A stretch of 5,943 nt of DNA from Candidatus Neomicrothrix sp. UBA2517 (lineage in GTDB: Bacteria; Actinomycetota; Acidimicrobiia; Acidimicrobiales; UBA8592): positions 1 through 5,943 of the forward strand of contig DDNP01000015.1 in the NCBI GenBank assembly GCA_002341185.1, given 5' to 3'. The notes under the pieces are model-generated. The model searched no databases. It had not been told where the DNA came from and saw nothing but the letters and a program-made list of their open reading frames with translations. Positions 1-5,663 of this stretch are shown here, piece after piece. Numbering within the stretch: the first letter of the stretch is position 1; every line of letters begins with the position of its first letter. The translations under genes were made by a program, and so were the position numbers.

Positions 1-151
1 TCTTGAATCATTAAAAAAACTGCCTTTGGGAAGGGGAGGAGAACCGGAAGAGATAGTTGGAGCAGCATTATATTTCGCAAGCGAGGCGAGTTCCTTTACA
101 ACAGGAGCTGTCTTGAAGATCGATGGTGGGTCAGTTGCATCAACCTCATAA
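1..151 (+). CDS. SDR family oxidoreductase, C-terminal fragment (5' end outside window)
   Basis: The frame that starts at base 2 is open from the window edge to a TAA at 149-151, giving the last 49 residues of a protein. It reads like the end of a classical short-chain dehydrogenase/reductase. There is a PLGRGGEPEEIVGAALYFAS block (the helix that usually follows a P-x-G-R motif), then SSFTTG and KIDGGS, matching the S-x-x-[VIT]-T-G and V-D-G-G closing motifs of the family. The cofactor site and catalytic Ser/Tyr/Lys lie upstream of the window, so substrate and NAD/NADP preference cannot be judged. The stop codon directly abuts the stop codon of the minus-strand SDR that follows, with no base between them. 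Family membership is well supported; specific function is unknown. Confidence 0.85.
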   Translation, partial: LESLKKLPLGRGGEPEEIVGAALYFASEASSFTTGAVLKIDGGSVASTS

Positions 152-1009
152 TTAAAGTTTCTTTGGGCGGTTCACAAAACGCTTTGCTTCTGGTGAGAAA
201 AACCACCCCCCTCCAGCGTGCGTACCGCCATCTACTGGAATATTGTGACCTGTTACAAAAGATGAGAAGTCACTTGCTAAAAATAAAGCTACGCGTGCTT
301 GATCTTCAGGCCAACCTAACCTGCCGACGGGAGCCCACGATTCCCATAAGTTTTCAACATCTTCGTAACCAGAAATATAATCAACCTGTTTTGTTTGAGT
401 AATATCAACACCCATACCGTTGACTCTGATTCCATTCCTCCCATAACTAGCGGCGAGGCACGTAGAAAAATGGTTAACAGCAGCTTTCATAGCTCCATAC
501 ACGGGATCACCTGGGTAGGCTCTCATCCCTTCAACAGAATGCACATTGATTATCGATCCACCTCCTGAGTCAATCATGGGTTGGAGGAACGCGTGAGTTA
601 CAAGAAAAACATGATGAAGATTAATGTCGTACATCTTTTTCCAAGATTCTGGAGACGAATCAAGAAATCTAACAAGTGGACGATAGTCCCCAACATTGTT
701 TACCAAAACATCAATAGAGCCATGTCGCTCAATAACTGATTGTCGAAACTCTTCAACATGCTTTTCGTCTGTGACGTCAGCAATGTGCCCATGTGCGTGA
801 CCACCAAGGGCACGTATACCCTCAACGGTTTCATTTAACAATGAATCATCATGGTCCACTATTTCTACGATTGCTCCATGAGCAGCAAACAGTGAACTAA
901 TCCCTTTCCCGATTCCATCAGCTCCGCCAGTAACTACTGCAATTTTGCCACCCAATAAATTAGACCAATCTTCTATCACGGGGACATTGTCAACATTTTG
1001 TGATGTCAC
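152..1009 (-). CDS. Classical SDR family oxidoreductase, probably NAD(H)-dependent
   Basis: A 285-residue classical short-chain dehydrogenase, expected to be a cytosolic Rossmann-fold enzyme that interconverts an alcohol and a ketone. Visible motifs are the dinucleotide loop TGGADGIG (residues 27-34), Asp52 at the end of strand 2 (favours NAD over NADP), Asp78, NNVG (104-107, a variant of NNAG), and a complete catalytic tetrad Asn130, Ser158, Tyr171 and Lys175 (YGAMK). The normal 13-residue Ser-Tyr spacing is kept. The end shows FVTG and VDGGTHAGGGW followed by a tail of about 15 residues. The start is GTG, chosen because AGGAGG lies 5 bases upstream and the protein begins a normal distance before the first strand. 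It is the second gene of a minus-strand pair, 15 bases after the amidohydrolase stop, so the two enzymes probably act in one pathway. The substrate is unknown. Confidence 0.93.
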   Translation of the reverse strand: MTSQNVDNVPVIEDWSNLLGGKIAVVTGGADGIGKGISSLFAAHGAIVEIVDHDDSLLNETVEGIRALGGHAHGHIADVTDEKHVEEFRQSVIERHGSIDVLVNNVGDYRPLVRFLDSSPESWKKMYDINLHHVFLVTHAFLQPMIDSGGGSIINVHSVEGMRAYPGDPVYGAMKAAVNHFSTCLAASYGRNGIRVNGMGVDITQTKQVDYISGYEDVENLWESWAPVGRLGWPEDQARVALFLASDFSSFVTGHNIPVDGGTHAGGGWFFSPEAKRFVNRPKKL

Positions 1010-1014
1010 TGGTG

Positions 1015-1020
1015 CCTCCT
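1015..1020 (-). promoter_or_regulatory. Ribosome binding site (AGGAGG) of the minus-strand SDR
   Basis: A perfect AGGAGG on the minus strand, 5 bases before the GTG at 1009-1007. It fixes this GTG as the start, since no ATG is nearby. The site lies inside the 15-base gap after the amidohydrolase stop, which supports translation of both genes from one message. Confidence 0.8.
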
Positions 1021-1024
1021 GAAA

Positions 1025-2224
1025 TTATCCGAGGGGAAATACGACATCGGGAAGAGGGTGACGATAAAGTTTTGCAGCGTTTTCAGAACACATCATCCGT
1101 AACTCGTCTGCTGGAATATGCCCCCACACGTCATGAATCACTTTTTGCGTATGTGGCCATGTCCCATCGCCGTGTGGATAGTCAGTTTCAACACAAATAT
1201 TTTCCACTCCAATTACGTCACGAGTATCTATTGTTGACGGGTCATCTAATGTACAGAACCAAAAGTTTCGACGTAAAACATCGGCTGGGCGTTCATCCCA
1301 ACCCAATCCATATCCAGATCGATCAATAATATTATCTAAACGGTCAATCAACATAGCGACCCAACCAATGCCGCCTTCAGACATAGCAATTTTTAAATTT
1401 GGAAAACGAACAGGGTACTCGCTCCATAACCAATGGGCGCAGGCTCCTAGTGATAACTGACCAAATAAGGTTGCCCCAATTTGTAAAGCAGGCGCTCCAG
1501 GAGCAAAAGGAGTCATCCCAGAACTTCCAACATGAAGAGAAATAACCGTTTCTGTTTCTTCACAGGCCTGCATGATTGGATCCCAGAAGTCCCTTTCCCA
1601 CAGGTTCGGGAATCCAACATTGTGAGGCATTTCCGGAAGAGTAACGGAAACAAACCCACGTTCGGCGTTTCTTCGAATCTCGCGAACTGCTTCAGCGCTA
1701 TCCCCTAAGTATGTAATTCCGCCCGGAATGACTCGTTCCGGGTATTTGGAATACCATTCGGTAAAGAGCCAATCATTCCACGCGCGAACAGCATCAATAC
1801 CAACTTCACGGTTTGAAGCTTTAGCGAAAACAGTTCCGCAGAACCCAGTTATTTGTGATGGGAAATTAAGCATTGCCCAAATCCCACCCAAATCCATATC
1901 TTTAATACGAGCATCAATGTCATAACAACCTGGTCGCATCTGATCAAACCTAAAAGGTTCTAAACTAACCGTTTCAGGTTTTCGTCCTGCGACAGCGTTC
2001 ATTCCCACCTGACTGTACGTTGCGCCTTCGAATTCCCATACCTGATGTCCATTCTCTGTCTCAATCAGTTGGGGGCCAAAATTCCGGAGATTAGGTTGCA
2101 TATATTCTTGAAACAGATGAGGAGGTTCAACGACATGGTCATCTACGGATATGACGGTGTAACGAACGTCTGTGGGTTCCGGATCTGGGAGAAATAGATC
2201 TGAATCTAACGATATTGTCATCAT
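1025..2224 (-). CDS. Amidohydrolase-2 family metal-dependent hydrolase/decarboxylase
   Basis: A 399-residue protein of the amidohydrolase-2 (PF04909, ACMSD-like) TIM-barrel family. Family members hydrolyse or decarboxylate carboxylated rings and related compounds with a divalent metal. The first strand carries ISVDDHVVEPP, in which Asp28-x-His30 occupies the place of the usual metal-binding H/D-x-H pair. Further candidate ligands or catalytic residues are His231 (ISLHVGSSG), Glu283 (MSEGGIGW), and Asp348 with His351 (ETDYPHGDGTWPH). The protein closes with the family's SENAAKLY helix. Length is normal for this subgroup, and no signal peptide is seen. Two adjacent ATGs open the frame; the second (2221) lies 6 bases from AGGAG and the first only 3, so the true start may be one codon later. 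It is the first gene of a two-gene operon with the SDR at 152-1009. The exact reaction cannot be assigned. Confidence 0.92.
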   Translation of the reverse strand: MMTISLDSDLFLPDPEPTDVRYTVISVDDHVVEPPHLFQEYMQPNLRNFGPQLIETENGHQVWEFEGATYSQVGMNAVAGRKPETVSLEPFRFDQMRPGCYDIDARIKDMDLGGIWAMLNFPSQITGFCGTVFAKASNREVGIDAVRAWNDWLFTEWYSKYPERVIPGGITYLGDSAEAVREIRRNAERGFVSVTLPEMPHNVGFPNLWERDFWDPIMQACEETETVISLHVGSSGMTPFAPGAPALQIGATLFGQLSLGACAHWLWSEYPVRFPNLKIAMSEGGIGWVAMLIDRLDNIIDRSGYGLGWDERPADVLRRNFWFCTLDDPSTIDTRDVIGVENICVETDYPHGDGTWPHTQKVIHDVWGHIPADELRMMCSENAAKLYRHPLPDVVFPLG

Positions 2225-2227
2225 GTG

Positions 2228-2232
2228 CTCCT
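2228..2232 (-). promoter_or_regulatory. Ribosome binding site (AGGAG) of the amidohydrolase gene
   Basis: AGGAG on the minus strand, 3 bases from the first of two tandem ATGs and 6 bases from the second. Spacing favours the second ATG (2221-2219) as the main start, which would remove one residue from the protein. Confidence 0.65.
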
Positions 2233-2252
2233 ATAACAAAAGCTTTATCTCT

Positions 2253-2266
2253 TTGTAAATATACAA
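2253..2266. repeat. Inverted repeat TTGTA-N4-TACAA, possible operator half of a compound site
   Basis: Two perfect 5-base arms (2253-2257 and 2262-2266) flank AATA. The repeat lies in the middle of the divergent intergenic region and shares its last base with the following 12-bp palindrome. An operator role is inferred from position and symmetry; no regulator gene is in the window. Confidence 0.4.
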
Positions 2267-2277
2267 GTTATATAACT
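2266..2277. repeat. Perfect 12-bp palindrome AGTTATATAACT, candidate operator
   Basis: All 12 bases are self-complementary. The site sits near the midpoint of the divergent region, and because of its symmetry a TATAAC hexamer occurs on each strand (2271-2276 on +, 2272-2267 on -). A dimeric repressor bound here would cover both possible -10 elements. Short A/T palindromes can arise by chance in A/T-rich DNA, so function is an inference. Confidence 0.45.
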
Positions 2278-2308
2278 AACCCTAGAATTTTTCTATGAAG
2301 GAGAAAAG

Positions 2309-3136
2309 ATGAGCGACAGAAAAATAGCATTTGTTACTGGAGCGAGCAGAGGAATCGGTAGAGCCTGTGCTGTATCTCTTGCTAAAGCAGGTTATGACGT
2401 TGCTGTTTCAGCACGTACCTTGGTTGATGGAAGTGCACGACTAGATGATGGAGTCACTCCCGTCCCTGGAGGACTCGATACAACAGTTGATCAGATTGTC
2501 GAAATGGGGCAGCAAGGTATAGCAATCGAGATGGATCTGATGGATAGGGCATCGGTTCTTCAAGCTGCTGATATTGCGTATGAGCATTTTGGCCGAATAG
2601 ATGTGCTTCTAAATAACGCTATCTATCAAGGACCAGGCGCAATGCTGACTATTGAGCAACTTGATGATGAACACGTCAAACAATTATTTGAAGGGAACTT
2701 ATTTGCCCAATTAGCATTAATTCAGCATTTATTACCCCGCTTTATCAAGCAAGGAGGAGCAACAGTTGTAAACATGATTTCAGCAACAGCATTCAAAAAT
2801 CCTCCAGGGAAAATAGGGGCAGGTGGTTGGGGTGTTGGATATGCAATGACCAAAGCAGCTTTTGAACGACTCGCACCACTACTTATGATTGAACACGGCG
2901 ACGACGGAATCATTACCTACAATATTGACCCAGGGCATGTCATCACAGAACGCCAAAAGGCAAAACGAAAAGAGAAAGAATACACAGCTTTCCCCAGTGC
3001 GCCACCCGAAGCAATCGGCGCAGCTGTGGCATGGCTTGTAGAAGAACCGTCAGCACCAAATGAATACGGTGGCACAATTGTCAACGCTCAAAGAGAAACC
3101 AAAAGGCGGAATTTATTACCAGGATGGCCAGAATAA
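2309..3136 (+). CDS. SDR family oxidoreductase, NADP-type, with insertion before the catalytic Tyr
   Basis: A 275-residue short-chain dehydrogenase. TGASRGIG (residues 10-17) forms the cofactor loop, and Arg14 plus Arg36 after strand 2 (VSARTL) suggest NADP(H). Asp76 (EMDLMD), Asn130, Ser158, Tyr178 and Lys182 (YAMTK) give an intact tetrad. NNAG is changed to NNAI (102-105), and Ser to Tyr spans 20 residues instead of the usual 13 because of a Gly/Pro-rich insert. A second insert of about 20 residues lies between strand 2 and the next helix (residues 38-58). Both inserts also occur in the SDR at 4018-4854, so the two look like members of one subgroup, resembling HSDL2-type SDRs from memory. 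The start ATG has AAGGAG 5 bases upstream. It is a single-gene unit, divergent from the amidohydrolase operon and convergent with the ADC-like gene 6 bases away. The substrate is unknown. Confidence 0.92.
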   Translation: MSDRKIAFVTGASRGIGRACAVSLAKAGYDVAVSARTLVDGSARLDDGVTPVPGGLDTTVDQIVEMGQQGIAIEMDLMDRASVLQAADIAYEHFGRIDVLLNNAIYQGPGAMLTIEQLDDEHVKQLFEGNLFAQLALIQHLLPRFIKQGGATVVNMISATAFKNPPGKIGAGGWGVGYAMTKAAFERLAPLLMIEHGDDGIITYNIDPGHVITERQKAKRKEKEYTAFPSAPPEAIGAAVAWLVEEPSAPNEYGGTIVNAQRETKRRNLLPGWPE

Positions 3137-3142
3137 ATTACT

Positions 3143-3913
3143 TTACGGTCGCCAGTTCCTCGGCCCTCCTCGTTCACCTGGCCATCGTGAACCACCGATC
3201 GTGTCTGCAAAGGGCCAAAATGCATCAGGATCAAGCGCCCCTGCATTAGTGATCTCCCGGCTTTTATGAGCAGAACGCACAAGTTGCGCCGAAACCTGCT
3301 CCCTCATCGGGAGTAACTCAGTGTAAGGATCCCAAGGACTATCACGAAGAACAAGCTCACCGTTGAGGTCTTCAATTTCAACAGGTTCACTTACGCTATG
3401 CACGCGAACAACATGCGGTGGGAAATCGTATTGCCCTTCAGCTCCACCTATTTGCCGTGAGGATTTAATCCACCACTCATTTTCTTCAACTTCACCACCA
3501 TTAGGACTTATGCTGCCGTTTGAATTACCGCGGAATTCCATGAATGTGTAACCCTGATGCTCACAAACAGCTTCCACATATTCCCCGATTCTATAGAACG
3601 AAATAGTACAAGGAAATTTGGGTTGACCATTTAACTCTTGACTAATGAAAATAGCTGCTTCTTGATCTATCCCCATCCCAACACAAAATAAGCCATCGAC
3701 ACCCTCAAAGCTCGCTCCGATTTTTGTGCTCACACCAAATTCTGGTTCACCTAAAATAGGGACACAATACACGTTGATATGCACAATAGGGTCGCCACTT
3801 GGTTTAAGTCCCGGAGGTAACAATGCTGCTATCTTCTCCGCATCAGTTCGGTACGACACTTTCAATTTTGGCCATCCACCAGTTTCACCGGGTTGTGTTA
3901 AATGCTCACTCAT
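3143..3913 (-). CDS. Acetoacetate decarboxylase-like (ADC superfamily) protein
   Basis: A 256-residue protein of the ADC fold (PF06314). Family enzymes use an active-site lysine to form a Schiff base with a keto acid, for decarboxylation or, in some homologues, aldol/dehydration chemistry. The diagnostic block is ISQELNGQPKFPCTI (about residues 90-104). Lys99 lines up by eye with the Schiff-base lysine of the Clostridium enzyme (YPKK, Lys115), but the next position, the pKa-lowering lysine there, is Phe100 here. Glu70, Asp83 and Glu85 lie upstream in the region that lines the active site in this family. The frame stays open 28 codons further upstream (Met at 3997), but 3913 is preferred because GGAG lies 6 bases before it and MSEHLTQPG suits a family N-terminus. 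It is transcribed alone, divergent from the SDR-crotonase operon. The substrate is unknown. Confidence 0.85.
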   Translation of the reverse strand: MSEHLTQPGETGGWPKLKVSYRTDAEKIAALLPPGLKPSGDPIVHINVYCVPILGEPEFGVSTKIGASFEGVDGLFCVGMGIDQEAAIFISQELNGQPKFPCTISFYRIGEYVEAVCEHQGYTFMEFRGNSNGSISPNGGEVEENEWWIKSSRQIGGAEGQYDFPPHVVRVHSVSEPVEIEDLNGELVLRDSPWDPYTELLPMREQVSAQLVRSAHKSREITNAGALDPDAFWPFADTIGGSRWPGERGGPRNWRP

Positions 3914-3919
3914 CGCTAT

Positions 3920-3923
3920 CTCC
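3920..3923 (-). promoter_or_regulatory. Ribosome binding site (GGAG) deciding the ADC-like start
   Basis: GGAG on the minus strand sits 6 bases before the ATG at 3913-3911. It supports this start over the in-frame ATG at 3997, which would place the N-terminus deep in the divergent promoter region and add 28 residues with no family resemblance. Confidence 0.6.
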
Positions 3924-3962
3924 GTTCCCACAATCTCTTCCGTTACTTTGTCACAGATAAAA

Positions 3963-3981
3963 CTATTTTGCGAAAAGATAG
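3963..3981. repeat. Imperfect inverted repeat, possible operator
   Basis: CTATTTT and AAAGATAG-side arms pair at six of seven positions (the odd one is a T-G pair) around a 5-base centre, GCGAA. It lies near the middle of the second divergent region, where an operator controlling both directions would be expected. It is not similar to the palindrome at 2266-2277. The call rests on symmetry and position only. Confidence 0.3.
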
Positions 3982-4002
3982 TAAACGATCTAAACAATTA
4001 TT

Positions 4003-4008
4003 AAGGAG
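4003..4008 (+). promoter_or_regulatory. Ribosome binding site (AAGGAG) of the GTG-started SDR
   Basis: AAGGAG lies 9 bases before the GTG at 4018-4020, with an A-rich spacer. No ATG is available between this site and the Rossmann motif in the right frame, so the GTG start is well supported. Confidence 0.75.
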
Positions 4009-4017
4009 CAAAAAAAC

Positions 4018-4854
4018 GTGGAACGTGTTCTGCAAGGGAAAACAGCTGTCATAACCGGAGCAAGTCGCGGAATAGGAGCGGCAACAGCCCGAAGGTTTGC
4101 TGCCGAAGGCGCAAACCTTGTTCTCACTGCACGCACCGTGGATCAGCACTCAACGCTTACAGGGTCACTTAATGACACAGCCGAAGCCTGCAATAACTTA
4201 GGGGCTAAAGTAAAAATTGTTCAAGCTGATTTAGCTGATGAACAGTCCCGCCTCCGCATTATCCCTGCCGCACTTGAAGAATTTGGAACAGTGAACATCC
4301 TCATTAATAATGCTGTAGCAGCTATCTATAAACCGTTGGACCAATATTCTCTAAAACATCGTCGAATAATGATCGAAATAAATGTGCAAGCACCCTTAGA
4401 TCTAATTCAGCAGAGCCTCCCATCTATGCTTGAAGCTAAAGAAGGCTGGATCATTAATCTTTCCAGCGGATCAAAACGCCACCCCAACGGACCTCCATAC
4501 GATTTAGGGGGTGTCAAAGGCGTATATGGATTCTATGGTGCAACTAAAGCTATGCTTGACCGGATAACCACGGGATTGGCATCCGAACTAGCTGATAAAA
4601 ATATTCGTGTAAATACGGTTGAACCTAGAGCTGCAGTACTTTCTGAAGGAGCCGACGCAGTTGTTGGAGACACGCTTACCTCTTCTCAAATTGAATCAAT
4701 GGAAGCAATGGTTGAATCTATCCTTTTCCTTGCACACTGTAAACCAGAACATACAGGGCGAAATGAAGTAAGTCTTGACGTCATTGATAAAGAGAATCTA
4801 ATAGTTATGGATCTTGATGGAAGAACCCCACACCCAGGTGGCAAGGCCCCTTAG
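4018..4854 (+). CDS. SDR family oxidoreductase, NADP-type, HSDL2-like subgroup
   Basis: A 278-residue short-chain dehydrogenase with a GTG start. TGASRGIG (residues 13-20) and Arg39 after strand 2 (LTART) suggest NADP(H). Asp71 (ADLAD), Asn122, Ser150, Tyr173 and Lys177 (YGATK) form the tetrad. NNAG is altered to NNAV (97-100), and Ser-Tyr spacing is stretched to 23 residues by an insert containing GGVKGVYG. A second insert (residues 40-55, ending in LTGSL) follows strand 2. The usual N-x-x-x-P-G after strand 6 reads NTVEPRAA, so the Gly is Arg. These features match the neighbouring SDR at 2309-3136 and, from memory, HSDL2-like SDRs of unsettled substrate. It is first in a two-gene operon: its TAG is followed 14 bases later by the crotonase ATG. 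A 3-hydroxyacyl or cyclic-alcohol substrate is plausible given that partner, but unproven. Confidence 0.92.
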   Translation: MERVLQGKTAVITGASRGIGAATARRFAAEGANLVLTARTVDQHSTLTGSLNDTAEACNNLGAKVKIVQADLADEQSRLRIIPAALEEFGTVNILINNAVAAIYKPLDQYSLKHRRIMIEINVQAPLDLIQQSLPSMLEAKEGWIINLSSGSKRHPNGPPYDLGGVKGVYGFYGATKAMLDRITTGLASELADKNIRVNTVEPRAAVLSEGADAVVGDTLTSSQIESMEAMVESILFLAHCKPEHTGRNEVSLDVIDKENLIVMDLDGRTPHPGGKAP

Positions 4855-4868
4855 AAAGGAAATAAGTT

Positions 4869-5660
4869 ATGGAAGGATATGAACACATTCTCATAGAAGC
4901 TCCATCTGACGGGGTGAAGCGAATAGTGCTTAACCACCCAGAAAAAAGAAATGCTATCAGCACCCCTATGCGAGCAGAAATACTTAATGCGCTTCAGAAC
5001 CATGATCGTGATGATGACGTACGAGTCACTATCATTCGGGGAGCTGGCCAATGCTTCTCCTCTGGATATGACCTAACGAGTGGAGGTTTAATGGAAGATT
5101 CTCCAATCTACAGTGCGCCAGGAGATGGGCAATGGACCCGACAAGCAACCGATAGTTGGTTCAGTATTTGGGATCTCGCTAAACCTGTTATTGCGCAGAT
5201 ACATGGTTATGCAATGGCTGGAGGAACAGAATTGGCTTCAGCGTGCGATCTTGTATACATGGCAGATGATGCCACAATCGGGTACCCAGTTGTTCGCGTG
5301 ATGAGTACACCGGACTGGCAGTTCCACACCCCCATTCTGGGGTTGCGTGCATCAATGGAAATGATGTTGACCGGAAACACATACTCGGCTGAAGAAGCCG
5401 TACAAGTCGGGTTCGCGAACCGTGCATACCCGGCACATTTATTAGATCAAGAAGTTCTGGCCATGGCGGAAACAATTGCGAAAGTGCCATCGGACCTGCA
5501 ACAGGTCAACAAAAGATCAGTACATCGATCATTTGAAGTTCTAGGAGGTAGAACAGCGATACGAGCAGCACAAGAACTCCAAGCCTTGGCCGCCTATCAG
5601 GAGTCAGTGAAGGAAGCGCGAAAAGACCCATTCAAGGCTATAAAAAAAGCTTTTGACTAG
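4869..5660 (+). CDS. Enoyl-CoA hydratase/isomerase (crotonase) family protein
   Basis: A 263-residue crotonase-fold protein acting on an acyl-CoA thioester, expected to be cytosolic and trimeric or hexameric like its family. The first oxyanion-hole segment is CFSSGYDL (62-69), the place of FSAGADL in typical hydratases. The second is GYAMAGGTELA (113-123), with the oxyanion-hole amide near Gly118-Gly119. Glu121 lines up by eye with catalytic Glu144 of rat mitochondrial enoyl-CoA hydratase. The second catalytic Glu (Glu164 in rat, in a PEI-type motif) is replaced by Val141 in GYPVVRVMSTPDW, so standard two-Glu hydration is doubtful. MMLTGNTYSAEEAVQVGFAN is the normal helix region after the active site. 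The AAAGGA site is 8 bases before the ATG. Translation is probably linked to the upstream SDR 14 bases away. Isomerase, hydrolase or ring-cleaving activity is possible; the reaction is unassigned. Confidence 0.92.
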   Translation: MEGYEHILIEAPSDGVKRIVLNHPEKRNAISTPMRAEILNALQNHDRDDDVRVTIIRGAGQCFSSGYDLTSGGLMEDSPIYSAPGDGQWTRQATDSWFSIWDLAKPVIAQIHGYAMAGGTELASACDLVYMADDATIGYPVVRVMSTPDWQFHTPILGLRASMEMMLTGNTYSAEEAVQVGFANRAYPAHLLDQEVLAMAETIAKVPSDLQQVNKRSVHRSFEVLGGRTAIRAAQELQALAAYQESVKEARKDPFKAIKKAFD

Positions 5661-5663
5661 TCC

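Larger units (their letters stand above)
2225..2308. promoter_or_regulatory. Divergent promoter region between amidohydrolase operon and SDR
   Basis: An 84-base A/T-rich gap between two genes that start in opposite directions, so it must carry or overlap both promoters. It contains two neighbouring inverted repeats (listed separately) in its centre. TATAAC (2271-2276), a 5/6 match to the bacterial -10 hexamer, could serve the + strand SDR with a leader of roughly 26 bases. No convincing -35 hexamer sits at the right distance for either direction, so promoter positions are tentative. Confidence 0.55.
3914..4017. promoter_or_regulatory. Divergent promoter region between ADC-like gene and SDR-crotonase operon
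   Basis: A 104-base gap (using the shorter ADC-like start) between genes that begin in opposite directions. It contains an imperfect inverted repeat at 3963-3981 and a short direct repeat TAAAC at 3982-3986 and 3991-3995. No strong -35/-10 pair could be recognised for either strand, so the promoters are inferred from gene direction alone. Confidence 0.5.

Noticed and set aside
1000..1329. Open frame of 109 codons on the + strand opposite the amidohydrolase C-terminus
   Set aside because: It overlaps two convincing minus-strand genes and has no domain signature, so it is a shadow frame.
3172..3192. GTTCAC-N9-GTGAAC inverted repeat as a terminator for the + strand SDR
   Set aside because: The stem is only 6 bp with a 9-base loop and no T-run follows. 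It lies inside the ADC-like coding sequence.
3982..3995. Direct repeat TAAAC-N4-TAAAC upstream of the + strand SDR as a regulator site
   Set aside because: Two 5-base A-rich copies are easily found by chance in A/T-rich intergenic DNA, and there is no further support.
3914..3997. 28-residue N-terminal extension of the ADC-like protein starting at 3997
   Set aside because: It runs through the divergent promoter region, has no ribosome binding site as good as GGAG before 3913, and shows no family resemblance or clear signal peptide.
5188..5490. Open frame of 100 codons on the minus strand inside the crotonase gene
   Set aside because: It is fully antisense to a well-supported crotonase and shows no recognisable family motif.
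5645..5654. AAAAGCTTTT palindrome near the crotonase stop as a terminator
   Set aside because: It has no loop, is made almost entirely of A-T pairs, and lies in codons for Lys-Lys-Ala-Phe, so it is best explained by coding sequence.
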